Assembly (NCBI GenBank): GCA_017461365.1
Contig: JAFTYG010000067.1
Coordinates: 85,927-149,926 of the forward strand
Direction: 5' to 3'
DNA length: 64,000 nt
Source: Clostridia bacterium
Lineage (GTDB): Bacteria; Bacillota; Clostridia; Oscillospirales; CAG-272
The notes beneath the pieces are model-generated. The model was not told the origin of the DNA. It was given only the letters and a program-made list of their open reading frames with translations, and searched no databases. The translations under genes were made by a program, and so were the position numbers. Of this stretch, positions 26,145-34,651 are shown piece after piece; positions within the stretch are counted from its first letter, which is position 1; every line of letters begins with the position of its first letter.

Positions 26145-26178
26145 GAAAGCAACCGAAGTTAAGGTCGGTTGCTTTTGC
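26145..26178. terminator. Bidirectional terminator between DUF1653 and the flippase gene
   Basis: AAGCAACCGA and TCGGTTGCTT form a 10-bp stem at 26147-26174, with TTTTGCG after it on the plus strand. The stop codon of the minus-strand flippase lies in it. Confidence 0.75.
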
Positions 26179-27709
26179 GTTTAATTACTATTCCTTTCAT
26201 TATCACCAACAATATCAAATAAATTGCCGTTGTTAATACAATGTAAAACGTTAGCTCCCACGCGCCGACGATCGCGCCCGTAAGATGGGCGGCGATAAAA
26301 CGCGCGACGGCAGAGGCGATCACAACGGCAAGCAGAGGCTTTACTATCCAATCTCCCATCCGAGGCTTTACTTTTGCTACCGTTAAAAGTCTTGCGATAC
26401 TCAGTGTAGCATTGACTGTCTCGGTGAAATATACTGTAAGTATGTATCCCGTGATGCCCATATTGGGAAGAAGTATCCATACAAGTATTACCGATAAAAG
26501 AGCGTCTACGATATTTACCACCATACAGTAGACCTGCTCGCCAAGCCCCTTGAGTATGCCATCTACCGAGGTGTCAAGATACATCACGGGTATAAGCGGC
26601 GCGATCATAAGTATGTATCTGCCCGCGCCTGCGTCGGGATAAACGGTATTTGCAAGCTCATATGAAAAGCACATCATAATGCCTGCCGTACCGATGGCAA
26701 AGGTCAGTACAGCGTGAAATACTCGGTGGATTATACGTCCTATGCGCGCCTCATTACCCGACGCCTGCGATTCCGCTACCTCGGGAACGAGGAGCCCCGC
26801 AAATGAGCCCGACAGAGCAGAGGGAAAGAGAACTAACGGAAATACCATACTGTGCACCGTTCCGTATGCCGCCAAGGACTTATCGCGGCTGCTGCCGCTT
26901 CGTTCAAGCCCCCAAGGAATGAGCATATGCTCGATAGTAACGAGCCCCGAACGTAAATAGGCGCTGAACGCTACGGGCAGAGCGGTGTGAAGTACCCTGC
27001 GCCATATTGACGAAGAGGTCTTTTTGTCGATCTCGGCATCTTTTTCCGCACTTTTTTCGAGAATGTAGAAGATATACTGTACGGCAAAGGAAAGAAGCTC
27101 CGAAACGGTTCCGCCTATGACGACAGAGAGGCAGGCGCTCTCAACGTCCGACGAGCCGAGGAGCGCGATAAGTCCCATACAGGCAAATATCTTTATTCCC
27201 TGACCGAGCACCTGAACTATGGCGTTTTTATATACACGTCGTACGGCGGTAAAATATCCGTTATATACCGATGACAGCGCGACGGGTGGCAGGGAAATAG
27301 CAAGAACCTTTAGGGACGATACCGTTCTTTCATCTCCCAGCAATACAGTACCTATGTACGGCGCGAACAAATATAAAATAACAGCCGAGCCAAGGCTGAA
27401 GAAAAGAGAATAGGTAACACATTTTCTTACGATGCCTCTTACGGATAGGCTTTTACAAGCGGGAATACCCTTGTTTGCGTCCTCACCTACAGCCTCGGCA
27501 ATATGACGTGTTGCGGCAAGTCCTATTCCCGAGGTGGCTACCGTCAGTGCAAATCCATACACTGTTGATATGAGGGTAAAAACACCCATGGCTACAGCAC
27601 CGATCTTATTTGACAGGTAAACATTGAAGCTTACGGACACCGATCGCATAAGAAGTGATACTGCTGTTATAAGTAATCCGTTAAAAATAAATTTACGAAA
27701 TCTGTTCAT
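26159..27709 (-). CDS. Polysaccharide/lipid-linked flippase, SpoVB/MurJ-like (MOP superfamily)
   Basis: A 516-residue polytopic membrane protein of about 14 segments. The opening (FIFNGLLITAVSLLMRSVSVSFNVYLSNKIGA) and the internal ISLPPVALSSVYNGYFTAVRR and IKIFACMGLIALLG regions resemble stage V sporulation protein B and related exporters, which flip lipid-linked glycans across the membrane. SpoVB is needed for spore cortex; whether this copy serves cortex, wall or capsule cannot be told because no neighbour is a glycan gene. GAAAGGCG lies upstream of the ATG. No clear promoter was found in the gap to rubredoxin. Confidence 0.85.
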   Translation of the reverse strand: MNRFRKFIFNGLLITAVSLLMRSVSVSFNVYLSNKIGAVAMGVFTLISTVYGFALTVATSGIGLAATRHIAEAVGEDANKGIPACKSLSVRGIVRKCVTYSLFFSLGSAVILYLFAPYIGTVLLGDERTVSSLKVLAISLPPVALSSVYNGYFTAVRRVYKNAIVQVLGQGIKIFACMGLIALLGSSDVESACLSVVIGGTVSELLSFAVQYIFYILEKSAEKDAEIDKKTSSSIWRRVLHTALPVAFSAYLRSGLVTIEHMLIPWGLERSGSSRDKSLAAYGTVHSMVFPLVLFPSALSGSFAGLLVPEVAESQASGNEARIGRIIHRVFHAVLTFAIGTAGIMMCFSYELANTVYPDAGAGRYILMIAPLIPVMYLDTSVDGILKGLGEQVYCMVVNIVDALLSVILVWILLPNMGITGYILTVYFTETVNATLSIARLLTVAKVKPRMGDWIVKPLLAVVIASAVARFIAAHLTGAIVGAWELTFYIVLTTAIYLILLVIMKGIVIKRKSNRP

Positions 27710-27848
27710 ATACGCCTTTCTTTTTCGTTTTTCTTACTGTTTGATTAAAATTACTCAAAAAACACACGTTATATTGTACGTTATTTAAAGATTATTTAAG
27801 AAAAATATTGTAATATATCACAAAATTGACATTATAGAAAAATTTTTC

Positions 27849-27877
27849 TTGACAACGGACTCAAACAGTATTATTAT
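27849..27877 (+). promoter_or_regulatory. Promoter of the rubredoxin gene
   Basis: TTGACA (27849-27854), 17 bp, TATTAT (27872-27877). The rest of the gap (27710-27848) is A/T-rich and shows nothing else that can be supported. Confidence 0.75.
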
Positions 27878-27925
27878 ATTATGGTGTTACAGTTAATGAA
27901 TTTTTTAAAAAATTTGGAGGATACG

Positions 27926-28105
27926 ATGAACTACATATGTGAATTGTGCGGATATGTTTATAATCCCAAAAAAGGTGACGTTGAAAACGGTATTGCTCCC
28001 GGAACAGATTTTGAAGATGTAAGCGAGGATTGGACCTGTCCTCTCTGCGGAGCAATGAAAGAAGATTTCGAGCCTTCCGAGGGCGACGATTACGACGAGG
28101 CATAA
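27926..28105 (+). CDS. Rubredoxin
   Basis: A 59-residue protein with one iron held by Cys5, Cys8, Cys38 and Cys41 (CELCGYVY and CPLCGAMKEDFE), the full rubredoxin signature. It carries single electrons in anaerobes, often to rubrerythrin, superoxide reductase or flavodiiron protein in oxygen defence; none of these is adjacent. The start at 27926 follows TTGGAGGA; the longer reading has no ribosome site. The C-terminal acidic tail (EGDDYDEA) is a few residues longer than the minimal form. Confidence 0.97.
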   Translation: MNYICELCGYVYNPKKGDVENGIAPGTDFEDVSEDWTCPLCGAMKEDFEPSEGDDYDEA

Positions 28106-28117
28106 GAGAATGCCGAT

Positions 28118-28152
28118 ATAAGACACTGCGGCTTGCGGTGTCTTATTTTTTT
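28118..28152 (+). terminator. Terminator of the rubredoxin gene
   Basis: ATAAGACACTGC and GCGGTGTCTTAT form a 12-bp stem (one G-T pair) followed by a T-rich run. Confidence 0.88.
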
Positions 28153-28185
28153 TGTTTTTTATTGCCGCTTATGGATAACTCATCC

Positions 28186-28215
28186 TTGACAAAAGGGTAT
28201 AAAAAATGATATACT
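28186..28215 (+). promoter_or_regulatory. Promoter of polA
   Basis: TTGACA (28186-28191), 18 bp, TATACT (28210-28215). Confidence 0.7.
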
Positions 28216-28267
28216 ATATGGTATGAAGCTAAAGTGAAAAATATAGATGTTTGGAGATATTGAGCTT

Positions 28268-30799
28268 ATGAAAAAAATGTTGGTTGTAGACGGAAACAGC
28301 ATACTTAACAGGGCCTTTTACGGCATACGTTTGCTGACGAATAAGGATGGCTTATATACCAACGCCGTTTACGGCATGGTAACGATACTTTCAAAGCATA
28401 TAGAGACGCTGAAGCCTGATTACTGCGCGGTGGCATTTGACCTGAAAGCTCCCACTTTCAGACATAAGATGTATGACGGTTATAAGGCGAACCGAAAGGG
28501 AATGCCAGAGGAGCTTGCAGTTCAGCTTCCCGTTGCAAAGGAATGTATGACGGATATGGGCTTGCAAGTAGTCACCTGTGAGGGCTATGAGGCTGATGAT
28601 ATTCTCGGAACACTTGCTGATAAAATGAGCAAGCAGGATATTTTTGTGTATGTTCTTACGGGAGACAGAGACTCGTTACAGCTTATTGATGACAATGTTT
28701 CGGTCCTGCTTGCAAAGACAAAAGAGACGCTTACCGTTGACAGGGCGGAATTTCGAAATATGTACGGTGTAGAGCCTGAGAGCTTTGTTGACGTAAAAGC
28801 GCTTATGGGAGACTCTTCGGATAACATTCCCGGTGTTGCGGGGATAGGAGAGAAGACCGCATTGAAGCTCATTTCGGATTTCGGTTCGCTCGGAAAGCTG
28901 TACGAGGAATACGAAGCCTCCAAGCTCTCGGACGGCGTAAAGAAAAAGCTGAGCAGCGGCAGAGAGATGGCGTTTTTATCAAGAGACCTTGCCGAGATAT
29001 GCAGGGAAGCGCCTATCGAGCTGTCTTGCGAAGCGTATGAATACAACGGTATTGATGCGCCCAAGCTGCGCGATATGTTTTTGAGGCTTGATTTTACGGC
29101 GCTTATAAAAAAGTTTGGGCTTGACAGTATAGTTTCGGAGGATGTTGCCGAAGCTGTTGCTTCGAGCGCGCCTGAAAGAACTGCTGTCAAAGTAATCAGT
29201 GCGAAAGAGCTTACGGGTGAGGTACTGTATGCGGATATTTCAGATGGCGAGCTTTCGCTTTTTGACGGCGAACGTTTTTTTGTGTGCGCTGTTTCGGATA
29301 TAGATGATACCGCGGCTGAGGTAATTAACAAAAGCTCGGTCGTTTGCTATGATTCAAAGACTCTTTATAAGGAGCTTGCAGGTGTTGGAGCGCGTCTCGG
29401 CTCTTGCGCCTTTGACTGTATGCTTGCGGCGTACGTTCTCGATTCGGGCAGGGGAAACTACGGCCTATCCGAGCTCTATGTGAGATACTTGAATATGCCG
29501 CTTCCCGAGGGTAAGCCTACGGCTGTCCTTATTGAAGCGCTTTACAAAACGCTTTCAGATGAAATAAAAAATAGCGGGGCTTCGTCGTTACTTTACGACA
29601 TAGAGCTTCCTCTTTCCTTCGTTCTTGCTGAGATGGAGCTTACGGGCTTCAAGATAGACAGCAAGGGTATTTCTGAATACGGAGAAGAATTGCACATGAT
29701 GGAGGAGGATCTGAAGCAGAGAATATACAGCTACGCGGGCGAAGAGTTCAATATCGGATCGCCTAAGCAGCTTGGCGAGGTGCTTTTTGAGAAGATGGGA
29801 CTTCCAAGCTTCAAAAAGACAAAGACGGGCTATTCTACCGATGCGGAGACCTTGCAAAAGCTCATAAACAAGCATCCGATAATAGAGGATATTCTTGATT
29901 ACAGACAGGTCTCGAAGCTCCGCTCCACCTACGCCGAGGGGCTCGTTAAGGCTGTCGCGGAGGACGGAAGGATACACTGTATGCTCAATCAGACGGGTAC
30001 GGCGACAGGAAGATTATCTTCCTCAGAGCCAAATTTGCAGAACATACCCGTAAAGACAGAGCTTGGCAGACGCTTTCGAAAATATTTTATTCCCGAAAAC
30101 GAAAATTATGTGCTTATAGATGCCGATTACTCACAGATAGAGCTGAGACTTCTTGCTCATATTGCGGGGGATGAGGAGATGATAAACTCATTCTTGTCGG
30201 GTGAGGACATCCACGCAATGACGGCATCCCGTGTTTTTTCGGTTCCTTTGGAAAGCGTAAGCTCGGAGTTAAGAAAGAGAGCCAAGGCGGTAAATTTCGG
30301 AATAATGTACGGTATAGGCGAATACTCCTTATCCGAAGATCTCGGTATATCGAGATCGGCGGCGAAGGAATATATACAGAGCTATTTTGAGAAATTTCCC
30401 AAGATAAAGGAATATCTTGACAGAGTAAAATTAGAGGCAAAGAGCGACAGATACGTTACAACGTCGTTCGGACGCAGGCGCTATATTCCCGAGCTCGCGT
30501 CGTCGAACAAAAATCTTCAGCATTTCGGTGAAAGAGTAGCTATGAACAGCCCTATACAGGGTACTGCCGCCGATATTATTAAGGTCGCAATGATACACAC
30601 GGCAAATAAGCTCAGGGAGAGCGGATATGATGCCAAGCTTGTTATGCAGGTGCACGATGAACTTATTATCGAGTCTCACCGCGAATGCGCCGAAGATGTA
30701 CTTTCTTTGCTTGTCGACTGCATGGAGAATGCCGTGAAACTGTCTGTTCCTATGTCTGTTGACGCTCATATAGGCAATACATGGTATGATGCTAAATAG
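28268..30799 (+). CDS. polA: DNA polymerase I
   Basis: An 843-residue Pol I that fills gaps and removes RNA primers. The N-terminal 5'-3' exonuclease (about 1-290) has the acidic residues expected (LVVDGNSILNRAFY, DLKAPTFRH, GYEADDILGTLA, TGDRDSLQL, GDSSDNIPGV). The middle domain (about 300-470) keeps the 3'-5' exonuclease outline but shows LYADISDGE where the active DTE-type motif should be, so proofreading is probably lost, as in Bacillus and Taq enzymes. The polymerase domain has YSQIELRLLAHIAGDE (motif A), the O-helix region RAKAVNFGIMYG and QVHDELIIE (motif C). The ATG at 28268 gives the usual opening; an upstream in-frame ATG at 28247 lacks family similarity. Confidence 0.95.
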   Translation: MKKMLVVDGNSILNRAFYGIRLLTNKDGLYTNAVYGMVTILSKHIETLKPDYCAVAFDLKAPTFRHKMYDGYKANRKGMPEELAVQLPVAKECMTDMGLQVVTCEGYEADDILGTLADKMSKQDIFVYVLTGDRDSLQLIDDNVSVLLAKTKETLTVDRAEFRNMYGVEPESFVDVKALMGDSSDNIPGVAGIGEKTALKLISDFGSLGKLYEEYEASKLSDGVKKKLSSGREMAFLSRDLAEICREAPIELSCEAYEYNGIDAPKLRDMFLRLDFTALIKKFGLDSIVSEDVAEAVASSAPERTAVKVISAKELTGEVLYADISDGELSLFDGERFFVCAVSDIDDTAAEVINKSSVVCYDSKTLYKELAGVGARLGSCAFDCMLAAYVLDSGRGNYGLSELYVRYLNMPLPEGKPTAVLIEALYKTLSDEIKNSGASSLLYDIELPLSFVLAEMELTGFKIDSKGISEYGEELHMMEEDLKQRIYSYAGEEFNIGSPKQLGEVLFEKMGLPSFKKTKTGYSTDAETLQKLINKHPIIEDILDYRQVSKLRSTYAEGLVKAVAEDGRIHCMLNQTGTATGRLSSSEPNLQNIPVKTELGRRFRKYFIPENENYVLIDADYSQIELRLLAHIAGDEEMINSFLSGEDIHAMTASRVFSVPLESVSSELRKRAKAVNFGIMYGIGEYSLSEDLGISRSAAKEYIQSYFEKFPKIKEYLDRVKLEAKSDRYVTTSFGRRRYIPELASSNKNLQHFGERVAMNSPIQGTAADIIKVAMIHTANKLRESGYDAKLVMQVHDELIIESHRECAEDVLSLLVDCMENAVKLSVPMSVDAHIGNTWYDAK

Positions 30800-30802
30800 T
30801 AA

Positions 30803-30819
30803 TTGTTGAATATCAACAA
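30803..30819 (+). promoter_or_regulatory. Inverted repeat upstream of the hydrogenase operon promoter
   Basis: TTGTTGA-ATA-TCAACAA, 7-bp perfect arms, just after the polA stop and 25 bases before the -35 box. There is no T run after it, so it is not a normal terminator. It resembles a Rex (NADH sensor) site but is one base shorter. Confidence 0.4.
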
Positions 30820-30844
30820 AAAATAATAATTTTGTAAAAAAATA

Positions 30845-30882
30845 TAGACATTTTGCAAAATATATTGTATAATATACAATAT
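30845..30882 (+). promoter_or_regulatory. Promoter of the hydrogenase operon with overlapping palindromes
   Basis: TAGACA (30845-30850), 17 bp, TATAAT (30868-30873). A perfect 12-bp palindrome (30850-30861) fills most of the spacer, and a 21-base inverted repeat with 10-bp arms (30862-30882) covers the -10 box, as an operator would. Confidence 0.6.
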
Positions 30883-30950
30883 ATAATATATAAGATAATG
30901 GATATTTATAATTTCTCCGTGTTAAAATACGATGTCAAGAGGTACTTCAG

Positions 30951-31304
30951 ATGAAAATTCAACAAATTGCCGAGCTTCTTAACGCAAAAGTCCTGTGCGG
31001 AGCAGACCGCCTTGACGGAACGGTAAATTCTGCTTGCGGATGTGACATGATGAGTGACGTCCTTGCTTTTGTTAAGGATCAGGCGGTGCTTCTGACGGGA
31101 CTTTGCAATCCTCAGGTAGTAAGGACAGCTGAGATGATGGACATGAAGTGTATCGTATTCGTTCGTGGAAAGATTCCCCCAAAGGAGGTCATCGACCTTG
31201 CGGTAGACTGCGGTATAGTGGTCATGGCTACCTCTGAGAGAATGTACGTTGCCTGCGGTAAGCTATATGCAGGAGGTCTTGCGGGGGGAGATACTGTATC
31301 GTGA
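30951..31304 (+). CDS. DRTGG-domain protein, first gene of the hydrogenase operon
   Basis: A 117-residue protein made of one DRTGG-type domain (KIQQIAELLNAKVLCG, then CGCDMMSDVLAFVKDQAVLLTG, then GIVVMATSERMYVACGKLY). In larger proteins this domain sits beside phosphotransacetylase or CBS domains and is thought to bind a small ligand. Free-standing DRTGG proteins recur beside hydrogenase clusters in Clostridia. It has five cysteines. Its stop overlaps the next start (TGATG). Role in this operon: probably ligand or redox sensing, by inference. Confidence 0.8.
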   Translation: MKIQQIAELLNAKVLCGADRLDGTVNSACGCDMMSDVLAFVKDQAVLLTGLCNPQVVRTAEMMDMKCIVFVRGKIPPKEVIDLAVDCGIVVMATSERMYVACGKLYAGGLAGGDTVS

Positions 31305-31723
31305 TGGATAAGGTCAATTTTCATTTTGAAATAGACGGAGATAATTTTACATCCGCGGGAGAGGCGTCTGTAAAGATCAAAAAGCTTCTTCGGGAGATGG
31401 GATTTGATCCCGAGGTGATAAGAAGAGTTTCCGTGGCAATGTATGAGGGCGAGATAAACATGGTCATCCATGCGAACGGCGGAACAGCCGATGTGGATGT
31501 GTACTGCGACAGAATAGATATTATTCTTGCCGACAAAGGACCGGGGATATCCGATATTTCTCTTGCCATGCAAGAGGGGTATTCTACGGCTCCCGATAAT
31601 ATACGCTCGCTCGGGTTTGGAGCGGGCATGGGATTGCCGAATATGAAACGCTATACCGACGAGATGAAGATCGAATCAGAGGTAGGAAAGGGAACTACCG
31701 TATATATGACGGTCAAGGTCTGA
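31304..31723 (+). CDS. RsbW/SpoIIAB-like GHKL ATPase
   Basis: A 139-residue ATP-binding protein of the anti-sigma-factor kinase type: N-box YEGEINMVIHA (Glu48, Asn52), DKGPG (77-81) and GAGMGL (106-111), with no histidine-phosphorylation domain. Proteins of this kind phosphorylate a partner on Ser/Thr or bind a sigma factor. No anti-sigma antagonist or sigma gene is nearby; the next gene is a sensory-type hydrogenase, its likely partner. The ATG at 31304 overlaps the previous stop by one base; a GTG at 31301 is also possible. Confidence 0.85.
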   Translation: MDKVNFHFEIDGDNFTSAGEASVKIKKLLREMGFDPEVIRRVSVAMYEGEINMVIHANGGTADVDVYCDRIDIILADKGPGISDISLAMQEGYSTAPDNIRSLGFGAGMGLPNMKRYTDEMKIESEVGKGTTVYMTVKV

Positions 31724-31746
31724 TGCTGCCTCGAAAGGGGGCAGTT

Positions 31747-33009
31747 ATGTCTAAGTATAAGCATTCCGTTACTCTTGACGTTTCCAAATGTAAGGGGTGC
31801 ACTAACTGTATAAAAAGATGTCCTACCGAGGCTATACGCGTCCGCGACGGTCACGCGATAATCCTTGAGGAGAGATGTATTGATTGCGGAGAGTGTATAA
31901 GAACCTGCCCGTACCAAGCTAAAAAAGCTACATACGATAAATTTGAGAGCTTTGAAAATTACAAATACAAGATAGCCTTGCCCGCGCCTGCTCTTTATGG
32001 GCAGTTTGATGAGCTCGATGATGTGGATTACATTCTTACGGCGTTGCTTGAATGCGGCTTCGATGCCGTGTTTGAGGTATCGAGAGCGGCGGAGATAGTT
32101 ACCGAATATACAAGGCGGTATATGAAAAATACCGATTTCGAAAAGCCCTTGATAAGCTCGGCTTGCCCTGCGATAGTCAGGTTGACAACGCTGAGGTTTC
32201 CTTATCTCAAGGATAATCTTCTTCCGATACTGCCGCCCATCGAATATGCGGCTATGCTTGCGAGGAAGGAAGCAAAGCACGCGCATCCCGAGCTTACGGA
32301 CGATGATATATGCGTTCTTTTTATATCTCCCTGTCCCGCAAAGGTAAGCTATGTGAAAAATCCTTTGGGTGTTAGCAAAAGTGCTGTAACGGGAGCGGTA
32401 TCTGTAAATGATTTCTATTTTAAGCTCAGGTCTAAGCGAAAAGAGATAGTCGATCCACTGCCGCTGTCGAAAACGGGCATTATAGGTCTTAATTGGGCAG
32501 GCTCAGGCGGAGAGGCAACGTCGTTGCTTTCCGATAAATATCTCGCGGCGGACGGTATAGAGAATTGCATTAAGGTGCTTGACGAGATCGAGAACGGTAC
32601 ACTCGGTACGCTTGACTTTGTAGAGCTAAATGCTTGTACGGGCGGATGCGTAGGCGGAACACTGAACGTTGAAAATCCGTTTATTGCCAAGGCGCGTTTG
32701 AGGTCTTTGAGAAAATATCTTCCAATATCGCGTAATAGGGTGGCTGAAAATGCCGAGATCCCCGACGAGGCTCTTTGGAGTGCGACGATCTCCACTGACA
32801 AGTCCGAGACACTTTCCGAAAACAGAATTACGGCTATCGCAAAAATGGCTGAGATAGAGGCCATATACAAGGAACTTCCGCATCTTGATTGCGGCTCTTG
32901 CGGTGCGCCGAACTGTCATGCGCTTGCCGAGGATATTGTCAAGGGTGTTGCCGATATGGAGGACTGTCTGATAAAGCTCAGAAGAGATATGGAACAACAA
33001 AATAAATAA
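31747..33009 (+). CDS. Sensory-type (group C) [FeFe] hydrogenase-like protein
   Basis: A 420-residue iron-sulfur protein. Two [4Fe-4S] sites lie at Cys15/18/21/25 and Cys44/47/50/54. The H-cluster domain (about 75-330) has the four expected cysteines: Cys140 in SSACP, Cys196 in SPCPAK, and Cys297 and Cys301 in ACTGGCVGG. A C-terminal FeS domain holds Cys382, Cys385, Cys390 and Cys407. The motifs differ from catalytic enzymes (TSCCP, PCTAKK, ACPGGC) in the way known for the sensory HydS group; Ala139 stands where catalytic enzymes have the proton-relay cysteine. Unlike many group C proteins there is no PAS or kinase domain. The start at 31747 follows AAAGGGGGC. Confidence 0.87.
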   Translation: MSKYKHSVTLDVSKCKGCTNCIKRCPTEAIRVRDGHAIILEERCIDCGECIRTCPYQAKKATYDKFESFENYKYKIALPAPALYGQFDELDDVDYILTALLECGFDAVFEVSRAAEIVTEYTRRYMKNTDFEKPLISSACPAIVRLTTLRFPYLKDNLLPILPPIEYAAMLARKEAKHAHPELTDDDICVLFISPCPAKVSYVKNPLGVSKSAVTGAVSVNDFYFKLRSKRKEIVDPLPLSKTGIIGLNWAGSGGEATSLLSDKYLAADGIENCIKVLDEIENGTLGTLDFVELNACTGGCVGGTLNVENPFIAKARLRSLRKYLPISRNRVAENAEIPDEALWSATISTDKSETLSENRITAIAKMAEIEAIYKELPHLDCGSCGAPNCHALAEDIVKGVADMEDCLIKLRRDMEQQNK

Positions 33010-33028
33010 TACATAGGGGGCGGAATAT

Positions 33029-33355
33029 ATGACTGTTAAAAATTTTGCTGAAAAATTCGGATATGAAGTGCTGTGTATTCCAAGTCCCGAAAGAGATATA
33101 CTCGGAGGATATACGGGAGATCTTCTCAGTTGGGTTATGGGAAGACTCGGTGAGGGCGAAGCGTGGGTAACGATAATGTCAAATATTAACGTTGTCGCGG
33201 TAGCTTCGCTTTCTGATCCGTCCTGCATAATACTTTCCGAAAGCGTTCTTCCTGACGAGGGCGTTATTGAGCGCGCCGAGGGGCAGGGAATAAATATATT
33301 GAGGTCGGCAAAATCTTCATTTGACGTTTGTTCCGATATAAGAAGCGCGATATGA
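33029..33355 (+). CDS. Second DRTGG-like small protein
   Basis: A 108-residue protein of the same fold class as the operon's first gene but distant in sequence (VKNFAEKFGYEVLC, GGYTGDLLSWVMGRLGEGEAWVTI, INVVAVASLSDPSCIIL). Homologues are usually named serine kinase or DRTGG protein, though no kinase motif is present. It overlaps the PHP gene by four bases (ATGA). It probably forms a pair with the first protein or with the PHP enzyme; inference from context only. Confidence 0.75.
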   Translation: MTVKNFAEKFGYEVLCIPSPERDILGGYTGDLLSWVMGRLGEGEAWVTIMSNINVVAVASLSDPSCIILSESVLPDEGVIERAEGQGINILRSAKSSFDVCSDIRSAI

Positions 33356-34113
33356 CACGCTATTTTTACGATCTGCACGTTCATTCCTGTTTGTCGCCAT
33401 GCGCCGATAACGATATGACTCCAAATAATATTGCGGGGATGGCGGCGCTCAAGGGACTTAACCTGGTCGCGCTTACAGATCATAATTCTTGCAAGAACTG
33501 TCCCGCCTTTTTTGAAGCATGCCGAAGGCAAGGAATTATTCCTATCGCGGGAATGGAGCTTTCCACTGCTGAGGACATACATCTTGTTTGTCTGTTTCCT
33601 ACGTTGGATGCCGCGATGAATTTTGACGGGATAGTAGAAAAGCATCTTATGAACGTGAAGAACCGTCCCGAAATATTTGGCGATCAGATCGTCACCGATG
33701 AAAATGACGAAGCTATCGCGATAGAGGACAGGTTGCTTATTTCCGTGACCGATCTTTGGATAGGAGACGCCGTGAGGCTTGTTCGGGAATACGGAGGATA
33801 CATCAGACCTGCTCATATAGACAGAGAGTCCAACGGCATAGTGGCGATACTCGGTGATATTCCGTCGGAGTACGGCTTTGGGTGCTTTGAGTTTAACGAT
33901 CCGAGCAATATCGAAGAGTACCGAAAGCGTTTTCCGTATATAACGGACGATAGGTTGCTTGTCTGCTCGGACGCTCATCGTTTATGGGAAATAAACGAGG
34001 CGGAGCATTTTTTGATGATAGACGATGAGCCGTACAGCTCGGCTCTTGTAAGAGAAAGGTTTTTCGGGTATCTCGGAGAGCTTGACGAATTTAAAAAAAG
34101 AATTAAAACATAA
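33352..34113 (+). CDS. PHP-domain phosphoesterase
   Basis: A 253-residue PHP protein. Metal-binding residues are visible in YDLHVHSCLSPCAD (His9, His11), ALTDHNSCKN, GMELSTAEDIHLVC, IRPAHIDRES and CSDAHRL. PHP enzymes hydrolyse phosphate esters, for example in nucleotides or histidinol phosphate; small stand-alone forms often act on unknown nucleotide signals. It sits between regulatory and catalytic hydrogenase genes, and the same neighbour recurs in group C hydrogenase loci, so it may remove a signal made or bound by the sensor. Confidence 0.9.
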   Translation: MTRYFYDLHVHSCLSPCADNDMTPNNIAGMAALKGLNLVALTDHNSCKNCPAFFEACRRQGIIPIAGMELSTAEDIHLVCLFPTLDAAMNFDGIVEKHLMNVKNRPEIFGDQIVTDENDEAIAIEDRLLISVTDLWIGDAVRLVREYGGYIRPAHIDRESNGIVAILGDIPSEYGFGCFEFNDPSNIEEYRKRFPYITDDRLLVCSDAHRLWEINEAEHFLMIDDEPYSSALVRERFFGYLGELDEFKKRIKT

Positions 34114-34150
34114 TAAAATATAAAACTAAAAAACGGAGGATATTTTCAGT

Positions 34151-34645
34151 ATGAAAAAAAATTTGACCACAGTAATGTTTCGTGGTACAAAGGCTCAGGA
34201 AGAACAGCTTGATGCTGTGATCGAGCAGTATCGCGGCACACCGGGGGCTCTTATGCCTGTGCTTCAAAAGGCTCAGGATATTTACGGATATTTGCCCTAT
34301 GAGGTACAGCGTATGGTTGCGTTGAAGATGGGGATATCTATGGAAGAGGTGTACGGCGTAAGCACGTTTTATTCGCAATTTGTTCTCAACCCCAAGGGAG
34401 AGGTTGCTATTGCAGTATGTCTCGGAACCGCCTGCTACGTTAAGGGCAGCGGAGAGATATTGGACAGAATAACACAGATACTCGGATTGCCCACAGGATC
34501 TACAACACCCGACGGAAAATATTCTCTTGAAGCTACAAGATGTATTGGCGCTTGCGGACTTGCCCCCGTGCTTACCATCAACAATGAGGTGTACGGCAGA
34601 CTTGCTCCATCAGATATGGATAAGATCCTCGAGAAATACAAATAA
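34151..34645 (+). CDS. hydC: Bifurcating [FeFe] hydrogenase gamma subunit (NuoE-like)
   Basis: A 164-residue thioredoxin-fold [2Fe-2S] protein like NuoE, with Cys90, Cys95, Cys131 and Cys135 (CLGTAC and RCIGAC). In HydABC enzymes this subunit is next to the flavin of HydB and takes part in electron bifurcation between NADH and ferredoxin. The ATG is preceded by GGAGGA. It is separated from hydB by two accessory genes. Confidence 0.93.
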   Translation: MKKNLTTVMFRGTKAQEEQLDAVIEQYRGTPGALMPVLQKAQDIYGYLPYEVQRMVALKMGISMEEVYGVSTFYSQFVLNPKGEVAIAVCLGTACYVKGSGEILDRITQILGLPTGSTTPDGKYSLEATRCIGACGLAPVLTINNEVYGRLAPSDMDKILEKYK

Positions 34646-34651
34646 GCCGTT

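Noticed and set aside
27710-27848. Promoter for the flippase gene in the gap before rubredoxin
   Set aside because: A TACAAT-like box is present, but its -35 is poor; not strong enough to list.
31301-31306. GTG start for the RsbW-like gene
   Set aside because: Possible, but the overlapping TGATG with ATG at 31304 is the commoner coupling arrangement; it changes one residue only.
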